NCBI RefSeq assembly: GCF_011050415.1 | Contig: NZ_DRFS01000024.1 | Coordinates: 310,001-374,000 of the forward strand | Reading direction: 5' to 3' | DNA length: 64,000 nucleotides | Origin: Halomonas sp. | GTDB lineage: Bacteria; Pseudomonadota; Gammaproteobacteria; Pseudomonadales; Halomonadaceae | Part shown: piece by piece, positions 18,793 to 29,540 of the stretch | Layout: each line of letters opens with the position of its first letter | Position numbering within the stretch: position 1 is the first letter of the stretch | The notes under the pieces: generated by a model | Database searches by the model: none | Told to the model about the DNA's origin: nothing | What the model saw: only the letters and a program-made list of their open reading frames with translations | Program-made: the position numbers and the translations under genes

Positions 18793-18816
18793 GATCGTCA
18801 TAAAAGGAGAGCTGAG

Positions 18817-19338
18817 ATGAATGACGAAGAACGTATACGTCAACTGGCCTACAGCATCTGGGAAGCCGAGGGGCGTCCTGAGGGGCAACAGCAACACCAC
18901 TGGGAGCGGGCAAGGAAAATTGTCGCTGCTGAACATTCGGCTGACAGCGAAGAGGAGCTGGTGGAGTTACAAGAGCTGGAAATGTTGCAAGAGGTGGATG
19001 AGTTGCAAGAGCTGGGTGAGCCCCTGGATGAACCCCCCATTTTTGAGGAGGACTTGCCCCTGGAAGAGGATGAGATGGGAATCCAGGAAAATCGTTTGCC
19101 GTTAGATGACCCCAACGACGACGCCCTGCTCGACGATGATGCCCTGCATACAGACGCTTCTTTGCAGGGCGACACCCTCGTGGAGCAAGACGCTGCAGAA
19201 GTGCCCAGCAAGAAAACGGCAACCGCCCCAACCAAGCGCAAGCCCGCATCCACACCCAAGTCAGAGGCCAAGGTAGTCAAGAAGGCAGCGCCAAGGGCGA
19301 AGAGAGCGAAATCGACCAAATCCTCCGACCGTAGCTAA
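18817..19338 (+). CDS. DUF2934 protein with acidic middle and basic lysine/alanine tail
   Basis: A 173-residue protein of unknown function inside the glucan operon. Residues 1-36 match the short DUF2934 domain (RIRQLAYSIWEAEGRPEG, then HWERARKIV). Residues about 40-125 are strongly acidic with leucine-spaced repeats (ELVELQELEMLQEVDELQEL), probably helical. The last 45 residues are lysine, alanine and proline rich, like histone H1 or AlgP tails. It has a clear AAGGAGAG ribosome site and lies 24 nt after treY and 48 nt before glgX. DUF2934 genes are often found beside glycogen and trehalose genes; the bipolar charge suggests a scaffold or polyanion-binding role, which is inference. Confidence 0.85.
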   Translation: MNDEERIRQLAYSIWEAEGRPEGQQQHHWERARKIVAAEHSADSEEELVELQELEMLQEVDELQELGEPLDEPPIFEEDLPLEEDEMGIQENRLPLDDPNDDALLDDDALHTDASLQGDTLVEQDAAEVPSKKTATAPTKRKPASTPKSEAKVVKKAAPRAKRAKSTKSSDRS

Positions 19339-19386
19339 CCATGTAGCTAAACACTCAAGTGCCCGAATGGCTCAAGGACGAATGTA

Positions 19387-21585
19387 ATGGATACAAGCCA
19401 AACCTCACGGGACAGCGACAAGTCAGTCGCCACCGATGAGTCCCCTAGTGTTATGCGGCACTCACGCGTCCATGAAGGTGGGTCGTTTCCTCTGGGCGCA
19501 ACCTGGGATGGGCTGGGGGTGAATTTCGCGCTGTTCTCGGCCCATGCCACCCGGGTCGAGCTGTGCCTGTTTGATGAGACCGGCGAGCGAGAGCTGGAGC
19601 GTATTGAACTGCCTGAATATACCGACGAAGTCTGGCACGGCTACCTGCCCGACGCCCGGCCAGGTCAGCTCTACGGCTACCGCGTGCATGGGCCCTACGC
19701 GCCTGAAGAGGGGCACCGTTTCAACCCCAATAAGCTGCTGCTCGACCCCTACGCCAAGCAGATTATCGGCGAGGTTAAATGGGACGAAGCGCTGTTTGGC
19801 TACACCATCGGCCACCCTGATGGCGACCTCAGTTTCGATGAGCGGGACAGCGCGCCGTTTATGCCGCGCTGCCGGGTGATCGACCCGGCTTTCACCTGGG
19901 GAAGATCGCTCGAGGTACAGCTGCCTTGGGACCATACCATTCTCTATGAGACCCACGTTCGCGGCTACACCATGCGCCACCCGTCAGTACCCGAAGCGCT
20001 ACGCGGCACCTTCGCCGGGCTGATGGTCAATGACGTGATCGACTATATTCGCTCACTCGGGGTGTCGTCGGTGGAGCTGCTGCCGATTCATGCCTTCGTT
20101 GATGATCAGCACCTGTTAGAGCAGGGACTGCGCAACTATTGGGGCTACAACACCCTGGGGTTCTTCGCCCCCCATTCGCGCTATCTCTCTGGCGAAAGTA
20201 TCCATGAATTCAAGGAAATGGTGGCGCGCTTCCACGCCGCCGACCTGGAAGTCATTCTCGATGTGGTCTACAACCACACTGCCGAAGGCAACGAACTAGG
20301 CCCCACCCTCTCACTTAAGGGCATCGACAACGCTTCCTACTACCGGCTGATGCCTGACGAGCCACGCTACTACATCGACGACACCGGCACCGGCAATACC
20401 CTTAACCTGAGTCACCAGCGTGTATTGCAGATGGTCACCGACTCGCTCCGTTATTGGGCGACGGAGATGCATGTGGACGGTTTCCGCTTCGATTTAGCGA
20501 CCATTCTTGGGCGCGAACCCCACGGTTTCGATGAAGGAGGTGGCTTTCTCGACTCCTGTCGGCAGGACCCGATCTTAAGCCAGGTAAAACTTATCGCCGA
20601 ACCCTGGGACTGCGGCCCCGGTGGTTATCAGGTGGGTGGCTTCCCCCCAGGGTGGGCGGAGTGGAACGACCGTTACCGCGATACCGTGCGCGCCTTCTGG
20701 CGGGGGGATGAAGGTCAGCTGCCGGAACTGGCCACTCGCCTGATGGCGTCAGCGGACGTCTTCAAACGCCGTGGTCGGCGGCCGTTCGCTTCGGTCAACT
20801 TCGTCACCGCCCACGATGGTTACACGCTGCATGACCTGGTCGCTTACAACGACAAACACAACGCGGCGAACGGTGAGGACAATAGGGATGGCCACAGCCA
20901 CAACCTATCGTGGAATCACGGCGAAGAGGGGCCCAGCGACAACCCCGAGATTCAGGCGCTTCGCCTGCGCCAGATCCGTAACTTAATCGCCACAACGCTG
21001 TTCTCCCAAGGCACGCCCATGCTGCTGGCCGGTGACGAACTGCTGCGCACCCAGCAGGGCAACAATAATGCCTACTGTCAGGACAACGAAATCAGCTGGC
21101 TGAATTGGAACCTGGATGGTGACGCCCACGCCATGATCGAGTACGTACGCCGGGTGACCGCGCTAAGGCTGCGCTACCCCATCCTGCGGCGTGGGCGCTT
21201 CCTCTCTGGTGAATACAATGAAGAAATGGGCCTTAAGGAAGTGACTTGGCTGGCTCCAAATGGCGCCGAGATGGATATCGAGCGCTGGGAGGATCCAGAA
21301 GCCCGCACACTCGGCCTGCTGCTGGACGGTCGTGCACAACCCTCGGGCATACGCCGTGCAGGTGCCGATACCACCCTATTGCTAATTTTCAATGCTCACC
21401 ACGACGAAGTGGCTTTTCAACTCCCCGAAGCACCGAGCGGCAGCGGCTGGCGATGCCACCTGGATACTAGCCGAACCATAGAGGAAGAGCCGTTTCAGCG
21501 CGCATTCGGTGAGGAACATGTGATGGAAGGCCGCTCGCTCGCCCTGCTGGAACTAGTGCAGCAGGATTCCGACGCCGTTACCTAG
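19387..21585 (+). CDS. glgX: Glycogen debranching enzyme GlgX (isoamylase type)
   Basis: Hydrolyses alpha-1,6 branches of (phosphorylase-trimmed) glycogen. It has 732 residues, with a CBM48 domain ([20 protein letters not shown]) and a GH13 barrel. Catalytic residues are Asp369 ([16 protein letters not shown]), Glu405 ([16 protein letters not shown]) and Asp477 ([14 protein letters not shown]). Other GlgX hallmarks are [16 protein letters not shown] and [19 protein letters not shown] weak AAGGA site precedes the ATG. Liberated maltodextrins would feed MalQ and TreY from the same transcript. An isoamylase-like substrate range is possible. Confidence 0.94.
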   Translation: MDTSQTSRDSDKSVATDESPSVMRHSRVHEGGSFPLGATWDGLGVNFALFSAHATRVELCLFDETGERELERIELPEYTDEVWHGYLPDARPGQLYGYRVHGPYAPEEGHRFNPNKLLLDPYAKQIIGEVKWDEALFGYTIGHPDGDLSFDERDSAPFMPRCRVIDPAFTWGRSLEVQLPWDHTILYETHVRGYTMRHPSVPEALRGTFAGLMVNDVIDYIRSLGVSSVELLPIHAFVDDQHLLEQGLRNYWGYNTLGFFAPHSRYLSGESIHEFKEMVARFHAADLEVILDVVYNHTAEGNELGPTLSLKGIDNASYYRLMPDEPRYYIDDTGTGNTLNLSHQRVLQMVTDSLRYWATEMHVDGFRFDLATILGREPHGFDEGGGFLDSCRQDPILSQVKLIAEPWDCGPGGYQVGGFPPGWAEWNDRYRDTVRAFWRGDEGQLPELATRLMASADVFKRRGRRPFASVNFVTAHDGYTLHDLVAYNDKHNAANGEDNRDGHSHNLSWNHGEEGPSDNPEIQALRLRQIRNLIATTLFSQGTPMLLAGDELLRTQQGNNNAYCQDNEISWLNWNLDGDAHAMIEYVRRVTALRLRYPILRRGRFLSGEYNEEMGLKEVTWLAPNGAEMDIERWEDPEARTLGLLLDGRAQPSGIRRAGADTTLLLIFNAHHDEVAFQLPEAPSGSGWRCHLDTSRTIEEEPFQRAFGEEHVMEGRSLALLELVQQDSDAVT

Positions 21586-21643
21586 CCATTAGGCAGCGCG
21601 GAAATGACCGCTGTTGTTTTAACGCTGCAAGGAGAAGCATGCG

Positions 21644-23671
21644 ATGAGTTCAATTGTCCATCCAGTGCCAAGGGAATCCCTGGCGCAAGAGCAGGATCCG
21701 AGTCATGTGCTAGCGGCTGTTCAGGCCCCTCGCATTGCTATCGAAGCCGTCACGCCCTCTCTCGACCAAGGACGTTTTGCAGCCAAGGTGGTGGTTGATG
21801 AACCGGTCGTTATTAAAGCGACAATCTTCGCCGATGGCCACGATGTACTGGCAGCGGCCATCTGTTGGCACGATGATCAGGGGCGGCAGCAACGCGAGCC
21901 GATGCGACAGGTTAAACCCTTGGGCCTGGATGTGTGGGAAGGCAGTTTTACGCCACGCCGAGTAGGTCGCCACAGCTTCATCATCGAAGCCTGGTGGGAT
22001 ATTTACGCCACCTATCACTACGAACTTTCCAAAAAGCACCAGGCGGGGGTGCCTATTGAGCTCGAACTCGAAGAAGGCAGACTGCTAATCGAACGCGCCG
22101 CCGAGCGTAGCGAAGAAGCGCTCAAGGAAGCGCTCGTTGCTCTCCACGAGCAGCTGCAGCTGGCGCCCGATGATGGTGACCGTGTCGCCCTGCTGCTGGA
22201 TAGCAACACCGCCCGGTTAATGCACGAAGCGGATAATCGCCCACACCTTACGAGAAGCGATGTCCTCTATCCACTGGAAGTGGAACGACTCAAGGCGCGC
22301 TTTGCCAGCTGGTACGAGCTATTTCCTCGCTCAGAGACCGATGATCCCCATCGCCACGGTACGTTTAAAGATGTTCACCGCCGGCTGCCGTTAATCCGCG
22401 ATATGGGTTTTGACGTCCTCTACTTCCCGCCTATTCATCCAGTGGGTCGCAAGCACCGCAAGGGACCCAATAACAGCCTGGAAGCAGGGCCGGACGACCC
22501 AGGCAGTCCCTACGCCATTGGCAGCGCCGAAGGGGGGCATGAGGCTATCCATCCGCAACTCGGCAGCCGCAAGGATTTCCGCGAGTTGGTGCGTGTTGCT
22601 GCCGAACATGGCTTGGAGATAGCGCTCGATTTCGCCATCCAGTGCTCGCCGGATCACCCCTGGTTGGCGGAGCACCCAGGATGGTTTTCCTGGCGGCCTG
22701 ACGGTTCGATTCGCTATGCCGAAAATCCGCCTAAGAAGTACCAGGATATCGTTAACGTCGACTTCTACGCGAAAGATGCGATCCCCTCGCTGTGGATCGA
22801 GCTACGCAATGTGGTACAGGGCTGGGTAAACGAAGGGGTGAAGATATTTCGCGTCGATAACCCGCATACCAAGCCGCTGCCCTTTTGGGAGTGGCTAATT
22901 GCCGACATTCGTCGCCACGACCCCGATGTGATCTTCCTCGCAGAGGCCTTTACCCGCCCGGCCATGATGCTGCGCTTGGGTAAACTGGGGTTCACCCAGA
23001 GCTATACCTACTTCACTTGGCGGCATACCAAGGCGGAGTTAACCGAGTATTTCACCCAACTAAACGAAGCGCCGCTGCGTGACGGCTACCGACCCAACTT
23101 CTTCGTCAACACCCCCGATATCAACCCCTACTTCCTGCAATCGTCTGGGCGGGCCGGCTTCCTGATTCGCGCAGCCCTCGCCACCATGGGCTCAGGGCTG
23201 TGGGGAATGTACTCGGGGTTTGAGCTTTGCGAGGGCGCGCCGGTGCCCGGCAAGGAGGAGTATCTCGATTCGGAGAAGTACCAGATTCGCCTGCGTGATT
23301 ACAGCGCCCCCGGCAATATTCTCCATGAAATCACCCAGCTCAATCGTATTCGGCGTGAGAATCAGGCGCTGCATACCCACTTGGGCACCTCTTTCCATCC
23401 GGTACATAACGACCGCTTACTGCTCTTTGCCAAGGGTGGCGAGGCGTGCGACGAAGCGATCCTCGTCGCCGTCAATCTTGACCCTTTCGAGCCTCAGGAG
23501 GGCACGATGGAATTACCTATGGCGCTGTTTGAGCTGCCCGACGATGCAGCACTACACGTTGAGGACCTAATGAGCGGCAGTCGCTGGACCTGGCATGGCA
23601 AATGGCAGTCAGTGCGCCTCGACCCGGCGGTGCTGCCGTTCGCCATCTGGCGTATCTGCCCGATTCATTAG
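21644..23671 (+). CDS. glgE: Alpha-1,4-glucan:maltose-1-phosphate maltosyltransferase GlgE
   Basis: Adds maltosyl units from maltose-1-phosphate to the non-reducing end of alpha-1,4-glucans, the key step of the GlgE pathway. It has 675 residues, an N-terminal beta domain, the family-specific SWYELFPRS and FPPIHPVGR, then GH13 residues Asp405 (FRVDNPHTKP) and Glu434 (FLAEAFTRP), spaced as in the Streptomyces enzyme. The PHTKP motif separates GlgE from ordinary amylases. AAGGAGAAG precedes the ATG by six bases. It lies directly upstream of treS/mak, which supplies its donor, and two genes before glgB. Confidence 0.96.
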   Translation: MSSIVHPVPRESLAQEQDPSHVLAAVQAPRIAIEAVTPSLDQGRFAAKVVVDEPVVIKATIFADGHDVLAAAICWHDDQGRQQREPMRQVKPLGLDVWEGSFTPRRVGRHSFIIEAWWDIYATYHYELSKKHQAGVPIELELEEGRLLIERAAERSEEALKEALVALHEQLQLAPDDGDRVALLLDSNTARLMHEADNRPHLTRSDVLYPLEVERLKARFASWYELFPRSETDDPHRHGTFKDVHRRLPLIRDMGFDVLYFPPIHPVGRKHRKGPNNSLEAGPDDPGSPYAIGSAEGGHEAIHPQLGSRKDFRELVRVAAEHGLEIALDFAIQCSPDHPWLAEHPGWFSWRPDGSIRYAENPPKKYQDIVNVDFYAKDAIPSLWIELRNVVQGWVNEGVKIFRVDNPHTKPLPFWEWLIADIRRHDPDVIFLAEAFTRPAMMLRLGKLGFTQSYTYFTWRHTKAELTEYFTQLNEAPLRDGYRPNFFVNTPDINPYFLQSSGRAGFLIRAALATMGSGLWGMYSGFELCEGAPVPGKEEYLDSEKYQIRLRDYSAPGNILHEITQLNRIRRENQALHTHLGTSFHPVHNDRLLLFAKGGEACDEAILVAVNLDPFEPQEGTMELPMALFELPDDAALHVEDLMSGSRWTWHGKWQSVRLDPAVLPFAIWRICPIH

Positions 23672-23759
23672 CCCCTAATGGCAGCTAGACGCAGTTGATT
23701 GCATATCGATTCGATTGTTTCGATTTGTTCACACCGATAAAAGCAGGAAGGGTAAGCCA

Positions 23760-26700
23760 ATGATGGATGCCAGCAGCGAAACACACGCCGTCGAGGCGAT
23801 GGATTTTCTCGATGACCCGCTTTGGTACAAGGACGCCGTGATCTACCAGGTACACGTTAAGGCATTTTTTGATGCCAACGACGACGGCATTGGCGATTTC
23901 GAAGGCCTAATCCAGAAGCTCGACTATATCGTTAGCCTAGGGGTGAACACGATTTGGATATTACCGTTCTATCCCTCGCCGCGTCGTGACGATGGCTACG
24001 ATATCGCCGAATATACCGGCGTCAGCCCCGACTACGGTACGCTGGAGGATGCGCAGCGCTTCATTAAGGAGGCACATCGGCGCGGCCTGCGAGTGCTAAC
24101 CGAGCTGGTCATCAACCATACCTCCGATCAGCACGAGTGGTTCCAGCGAGCAAGGCAGGCGCCGCCCGGGTCGCCAGAGCGGGACTTCTACGTGTGGTCA
24201 GAGAGCGACCAGAAGTACCCTGGCACGCGGATTATTTTCCTCGATACCGAAACCTCCAACTGGACCTGGGACCCGGTGGCTGGCGCCTACTACTGGCACC
24301 GTTTCTACTCACACCAGCCAGATCTCAACTTCGATAACCCCGTGGTTCTCGAAGAAGTGATTAAGGTCATGGAGTACTGGCTCGACATGGGCGTCGACGG
24401 TTTACGTCTAGACGCCATCCCCTACCTGGTCGAGCGGGAAGGCACCAACAACGAAAACCTGCCCGAAACCCATGTGGTACTCAAGAAAATCCGTGCGGTG
24501 ATCGACGAGCGCTACCCCGACCGCATGCTGCTTGCAGAAGCCAACCAGTGGCCCGAGGATACGCGCCCCTACTTTGGCGACGGCGACGAGTGCCACATGG
24601 CTTTCCACTTCCCCTTGATGCCGCGCATGTACATGGCGCTGGCTCAAGAGGATCGCTTTCCGATTACCGATATCCTGCGCCAGACACCGGAAATTCCCGC
24701 GACCTGCCAGTGGGCGATCTTTCTACGTAACCACGACGAGCTAACCCTTGAGATGGTCACCGACAAGGAGCGCGACTACCTCTGGAACCACTACGCCGCC
24801 GACCGTCGGGCACGCATCAATATGGGTATTCGCCGTCGGCTGGCGCCGCTGCTGGAGCGCGACCGGCGCCGTATCGAGCTGCTTAACAGCCTGCTGCTGT
24901 CGATGCCAGGCACACCAGTGCTCTATTACGGCGACGAAATCGGCATGGGCGACAATATCTACCTGGGTGACCGTGACGGGGTGCGCACTCCCATGCAGTG
25001 GTCGGTGGATCGTAATGGCGGTTTCTCCCGTGCAGATCCCGCCAGTCTAGTACTGCCGCCGATCATGGATCCGCTGTATGGCTACCAGACGGTCAATGTT
25101 GAAGCCCAGGTGCGGGACTCGCATTCACTGCTCAATACTATGCGTCGACTACTTGCGGTACGGGGCCAGCATCGTGCCTTTAGTCGCGGCACCATGCGAC
25201 CGCTCTATCCAGCCAACCGGCATATTCTCGCTTATCTTCGCGAGATGACCCTCGACAATGGCGAAATAGAAACGCTGCTTTGCGTGGCAAACGTGGCAAG
25301 CACCGCCCAGGCCGTGGAACTCGACCTTTCCGCTTTCGCCGGTCAGGTACCGGTTGAGATGGTCGGCGGCAGCGCGTTTCCGCCAGTGGGCAAATTGCCG
25401 TACCTACTCACCCTACCGCCCTACGGTTTCTTCTGGTTTATGCTGGCCCCGGCAACCGCCATGCCCACGTGGCATGTGCCAGTGCCCGAGTCCATGCCGG
25501 ATTTCGTCACTCTCATTATCAAACAACGCCTTGAAGAGATATTCGAGCCCACGCAACGGCGCCTGCTCGAACGTGAGACGCTGCCCAGCTACCTGCCCAA
25601 GCGGCGCTGGTTCGCCGCCAAGCAGGCGCATATTGAGGAAGTCCATTTACACGCTATGGCCCATCTCGAATACAGCGGACATACGCTGATGCTCAGCGAG
25701 CTGGAGGTTAAGCACGCCCAGGGCAGCGAGCGCTACCAGCTGCCTCTCGCCTTTCTGGATGAGGAGGAGCAGGCCAATCCGTTGTCACAGCAACTCGCCA
25801 TGGCACGGGTACGACGCTTCCATGAAGTGGGGCTGCTAACCGATGCCCTCACCATGGATGCCTTTACGCTAGCCGTGCTTGAGGCCATGCAACAGGGGAC
25901 CGTACTGCCCTTCAAAAACGGCGAAATCCACTTCCTGCCCACCGACGCATTTGCCGAGCTAACGCTGCCCGAACATCCTGACGTGGTCCAACAAGGAGCA
26001 GAGCAATCCAATAGTTCGGTGATCATCAATCACCAGTTAGTGCTCAAGCTTTTCCGCCGCCTTGAACCGGGGATTCACCCGGAGGCAGAAATTGGCCGCT
26101 ACCTTACCGAACGCGGTTTTGCCCATACCGCGCCACTGTACGGCGAGGTGACTCGGTTTGATGAGCATGGAACTCCCCAAACCCTCATGATTCTGCAAGG
26201 CTTCATCGACAACCAAGGTGATGCCTGGTCGTGGACCCGCACCACGCTTGGACGAGCGATCCGTGAAGCCGTAGCTGCTGACGATGAAAAGAGAAGCGAG
26301 CTCGCCCGGAAAGAGATGGGCTATGGTGCATTGAAGGAGTTGGAAGAGTTTGCTGCCACGCTAGGGCGTCGGCTAGGTGAGATGCATATGGTATTGGCGA
26401 TGCCCAGCGACGATACCGCCTTCACGCCTGACGTGGCCGGGGCCTCTCATGTGGGGCACTGGACACAACGCGTGACCCAGCGCATTGAGGAAGCGCTGGG
26501 CTTACTTGAACGTCACCAGAATTTTGCCGACGAAGCAGAACAGCAGCTTGCCAGTAACATTCTGGCTCAGCGCCTCCCTTTACTGGCCTCCATTAAGACA
26601 CTGGCAGAACTGGCCGAAGGTAGCCTGATCACCCGCATCCATGGCGATCTACATCTCGGCCAGGTACTGGTAGCCCACGATGATGCCTACATCATCGACT

Positions 26701-27128
26701 TCGAGGGCGAACCCGCAAGGCCATTGGAGGAGCGGCGCGCCAAGGATAGTCCGCTTAGGGATGTCGCTGGCATGTTGCGCTCCTTCGATTACGCCTATGC
26801 CACAGTGGAAGAGGCCCAGCACGGTGGCATGGAAGGCACCGATTCTACCGCTGCCACCGGTCACGATGTGGTGGAGCAGTACTTACTCAGAGGCCGACAA
26901 GTGTTTCTCAGCGCCTATTGGCAGGCCACGCTGGAGTTGCCCCACGAATGGAGACAGGCCAGCGGCGCTGCCGCTGCGGTCGATCTGTTCGTGCTTGAAA
27001 AAACCGCCTACGAGATCGCTTACGAAGCGGCCAACCGCCCTACCTGGCTGGGAGTACCGTTGCGCGGCCTAGCCGCTATCGTCGAACAACTTAACCCAGG
27101 ACTTAGCCCAGGAGAGCCACATGAGTGA
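23760..27128 (+). CDS. treS: Trehalose synthase-maltokinase fusion (TreS-Mak)
   Basis: Bifunctional enzyme of 1122 residues. The N-terminal GH13 part (about 1-560) interconverts trehalose and maltose: [15 protein letters not shown], Asp218 (GLRLDAIPY), Glu260 ([11 protein letters not shown]), FLRNHDELT. The C-terminal part (about 590-1122) is a Pep2-type maltokinase with RWFAAK, the phosphotransfer motif HGDLHLGQV (961-969) and [12 protein letters not shown] containing Asp980, making maltose-1-phosphate with ATP. ATG 23760 has AGGAAGGG ahead; an upstream in-frame TTG (23715) has none. The fusion channels trehalose to GlgE substrate. Overlaps glgB by eight bases. Confidence 0.95.
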   Translation: MMDASSETHAVEAMDFLDDPLWYKDAVIYQVHVKAFFDANDDGIGDFEGLIQKLDYIVSLGVNTIWILPFYPSPRRDDGYDIAEYTGVSPDYGTLEDAQRFIKEAHRRGLRVLTELVINHTSDQHEWFQRARQAPPGSPERDFYVWSESDQKYPGTRIIFLDTETSNWTWDPVAGAYYWHRFYSHQPDLNFDNPVVLEEVIKVMEYWLDMGVDGLRLDAIPYLVEREGTNNENLPETHVVLKKIRAVIDERYPDRMLLAEANQWPEDTRPYFGDGDECHMAFHFPLMPRMYMALAQEDRFPITDILRQTPEIPATCQWAIFLRNHDELTLEMVTDKERDYLWNHYAADRRARINMGIRRRLAPLLERDRRRIELLNSLLLSMPGTPVLYYGDEIGMGDNIYLGDRDGVRTPMQWSVDRNGGFSRADPASLVLPPIMDPLYGYQTVNVEAQVRDSHSLLNTMRRLLAVRGQHRAFSRGTMRPLYPANRHILAYLREMTLDNGEIETLLCVANVASTAQAVELDLSAFAGQVPVEMVGGSAFPPVGKLPYLLTLPPYGFFWFMLAPATAMPTWHVPVPESMPDFVTLIIKQRLEEIFEPTQRRLLERETLPSYLPKRRWFAAKQAHIEEVHLHAMAHLEYSGHTLMLSELEVKHAQGSERYQLPLAFLDEEEQANPLSQQLAMARVRRFHEVGLLTDALTMDAFTLAVLEAMQQGTVLPFKNGEIHFLPTDAFAELTLPEHPDVVQQGAEQSNSSVIINHQLVLKLFRRLEPGIHPEAEIGRYLTERGFAHTAPLYGEVTRFDEHGTPQTLMILQGFIDNQGDAWSWTRTTLGRAIREAVAADDEKRSELARKEMGYGALKELEEFAATLGRRLGEMHMVLAMPSDDTAFTPDVAGASHVGHWTQRVTQRIEEALGLLERHQNFADEAEQQLASNILAQRLPLLASIKTLAELAEGSLITRIHGDLHLGQVLVAHDDAYIIDFEGEPARPLEERRAKDSPLRDVAGMLRSFDYAYATVEEAQHGGMEGTDSTAATGHDVVEQYLLRGRQVFLSAYWQATLELPHEWRQASGAAAAVDLFVLEKTAYEIAYEAANRPTWLGVPLRGLAAIVEQLNPGLSPGEPHE

Positions 27129-29343
27129 GATGACGTACACCAGACCCATCCTGGATCGCCGCCTGTGGTTGACAGAAGATGACGCCGAGGCCCTGGTAGA
27201 GGGAACTCACCGTAATCCCTTCTCGGTACTCGGCATTCACACCGATAGCGAGGGTGATTTCCTGCGGGTATTTTTACCCGGCGCCGTAGGTGTCGATGTG
27301 CTCAATCGCGAAGACGGCAGCCTGCGTTGCTGCCTGACCGGCATGCAGATTCCCGGCCTGTTCGCTGCCCGGCTACCCCATGCGGCTCCTTATCTGCTGC
27401 ATATTCGCTGGCCCAAAGGCGAGCAACTCACCGAAGACCCCTACAGCTTTGGCCTACTGCTGGGTGAAATGGATCTTCACCTGCTGGGCGAAGGCAACCA
27501 TCGTCAGCTGGGACATTGCCTGGGTGCTCAACCTATGGCGGTGGATGGTATCAACGGGGTGCGCTTTGCCGTTTGGGCGCCCAATGCCCGGCGAGTCTCG
27601 GTGGTGGGTGATTTCAACACTTGGGATGGGCGGCGCCACGTGATGCGCCTGCGCCACCCCTCGGGGGTGTGGGAGCTATTCGTGCCGCGCCTGGGTCCTG
27701 GAGCGTCTTACAAGTATGAGATTCTCGATGCCCACGGCAACCTCGGCCTACGCGCCGACCCGGTAGCCCTGGCCACCGAAGCGCCGCCCTCTACCGCCTC
27801 GGTGGTGGCCGATACCACGCCTTTCACCTGGCATGATGAAGAGTGGATCGCCCAGCGCAGCGAGGCACACGCCCCGTCCCGCCCCATCAGCATCTATGAG
27901 GTGCATGTGGCTTCCTGGCGCAAGCACGGCGGCGACAATGGGGAGATGTATAGCTGGCGAGATCTGGCCACACATCTGATTCCCTACGTGCTTGAGATGG
28001 GGTTCACCCACGTTGAGCTATTGCCGATTATGGAGCATCCCTTCGGCGGTTCCTGGGGCTACCAGCCGCTGAGCCAGTTTGCTCCCAGCGCACGCTTCGG
28101 TAAACCCGCGGACTTTGCCTACTTTGTCGATGAGTGCCATCAGGCAGGCTTGGGTGTAATTCTCGATTGGGTGCCCGCCCACTTCCCCACCGACCCCCAC
28201 GGTTTGGCGCGCTTTGACGGCACCGCTCTGTATGAATACGAGCACCCTTTCGAGGGGTTTCATCAGGATTGGGATACCTATATCTACAACCTGGGTAGAC
28301 GTGAAGTGCATGGTTTCATGCTGGCCTCGGCACTTCACTGGCTGCGGCATTTTCATGTCGATGCACTGCGTGTTGATGCTGTGGCCTCAATGCTCTATCG
28401 CAACTACTCCCGCAACGAGGGTGAGTGGATACCTAACCGCTATGGTGGCCATGAGAACCTGGAGACGATCGACTTCCTGCGCCATCTCAATGACGTCATC
28501 AGCGAGGAAGTTCCCGGCACTATCGTTATCGCTGAGGAGTCCACCGCCTGGCCGGGGGTTACCCAGCCAACCGAGGAGGGCGGGTTGGGCTTCGCCTACA
28601 AATGGAACATGGGCTGGATGCACGACACCCTGACCTACATCGCCAAGGACCCGATATATCGCGCCTACTCACATCACGATATGACTTTCCCGATGGTCTA
28701 CGCCTTCTCCGAGCACTACGTATTGCCGGTTTCCCATGATGAAGTGGTACACGGCAAGGGCTCGCTGATCGGCAAAATGCCTGGCGATGAGTGGCAGCAG
28801 TTCGCCAACCTGCGCGCCTATCTTGCCATCATGTGGTCGCAGCCCGGCAAAAAACTGCTGTTTATGGGCTGCGAGTTCGGCCAATGGCGTGAGTGGAGCC
28901 ATGACCGGGAGCTGGACTGGTCACTACTCGCTGAGCCCCGCCACGCAGGTATCCATCGCTTACTGGGTGACCTTAACCGCTGCTATGTGGAACTTCCTGC
29001 CCTGCACGAATGCGATAGCGAATCGCAAGGCTTTACCTGGGTCGTTGGCAACGACGACACCAATAGCGTCTTTGCCTGGCTGCGCTGGAGTGCCTCCGGC
29101 GAGCCACTGCTGGTGGTCGCCAATATGACCCCGATACCCCGTTTGGGTTATCGCCTGGGCGTGCCTCTTGCCGGTGGCTGGGAAGAGCGGCTCAATAGCG
29201 ATGCCAAGTGCTATGGCGGCTCTAATATGGGCAACCTGGGACGACTCACCGCCCAAGACTCCCCGCTACATGGGCAGATCGCAAGCTTAGAGCTGACCCT
29301 GCCACCGCTGGCGGTGCTTCTGCTACGCCCGGCCGAAACGTAA
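27121..29343 (+). CDS. glgB: 1,4-alpha-glucan branching enzyme GlgB
   Basis: Introduces alpha-1,6 branches into the glucan made by GlgA or GlgE. It has 740 residues, with two N-terminal carbohydrate-binding modules ([29 protein letters not shown]) and a GH13 barrel. Catalytic residues are Asp419 ([13 protein letters not shown]), Glu472 ([11 protein letters not shown]) and Asp540 ([14 protein letters not shown]), spaced exactly as in E. coli GlgB (53 and 68). Its ATG lies within the end of treS/mak, following AGGAGAG. It is the last gene of the operon, closed by a hairpin about 35 nt later. Confidence 0.96.
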   Translation: MSEMTYTRPILDRRLWLTEDDAEALVEGTHRNPFSVLGIHTDSEGDFLRVFLPGAVGVDVLNREDGSLRCCLTGMQIPGLFAARLPHAAPYLLHIRWPKGEQLTEDPYSFGLLLGEMDLHLLGEGNHRQLGHCLGAQPMAVDGINGVRFAVWAPNARRVSVVGDFNTWDGRRHVMRLRHPSGVWELFVPRLGPGASYKYEILDAHGNLGLRADPVALATEAPPSTASVVADTTPFTWHDEEWIAQRSEAHAPSRPISIYEVHVASWRKHGGDNGEMYSWRDLATHLIPYVLEMGFTHVELLPIMEHPFGGSWGYQPLSQFAPSARFGKPADFAYFVDECHQAGLGVILDWVPAHFPTDPHGLARFDGTALYEYEHPFEGFHQDWDTYIYNLGRREVHGFMLASALHWLRHFHVDALRVDAVASMLYRNYSRNEGEWIPNRYGGHENLETIDFLRHLNDVISEEVPGTIVIAEESTAWPGVTQPTEEGGLGFAYKWNMGWMHDTLTYIAKDPIYRAYSHHDMTFPMVYAFSEHYVLPVSHDEVVHGKGSLIGKMPGDEWQQFANLRAYLAIMWSQPGKKLLFMGCEFGQWREWSHDRELDWSLLAEPRHAGIHRLLGDLNRCYVELPALHECDSESQGFTWVVGNDDTNSVFAWLRWSASGEPLLVVANMTPIPRLGYRLGVPLAGGWEERLNSDAKCYGGSNMGNLGRLTAQDSPLHGQIASLELTLPPLAVLLLRPAET

Positions 29344-29378
29344 TGATGAGAAGTTTGCAGGAAGAAAAGAAGAACCTA

Positions 29379-29404
29379 ACCCTGACTCAAGACTGAGTCA
29401 GGGT
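29379..29404 (+). terminator. Hairpin closing the glucan operon
   Basis: A perfect 11-bp stem (ACCCTGACTCA / TGAGTCAGGGT) with an AGAC tetraloop, 35 nt after the glgB stop. The 3' side has only CTTAG, not a T-run, so it may act as an mRNA 3' stabiliser or a weak terminator. Confidence 0.65.
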
Positions 29405-29540
29405 CTTAGCAGTCATAAAAACTACACATTTGGCTATTCTTTCGCTTTCAGGTTAGCGATAACGGGCGCTCATTAGGTAGGATTGGCGGCATCGGCTGTT
29501 TTACTCGCTAGTGCTCATACCCCAAGGATGCCCACCCTTC

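Noticed and set aside
18578..19255. Long open frame on the minus strand (225 codons) across treY and the DUF2934 gene
   Set aside because: It is antisense to two well-supported genes, has no ribosome site or recognisable domain, and such frames are common in GC-rich coding DNA.
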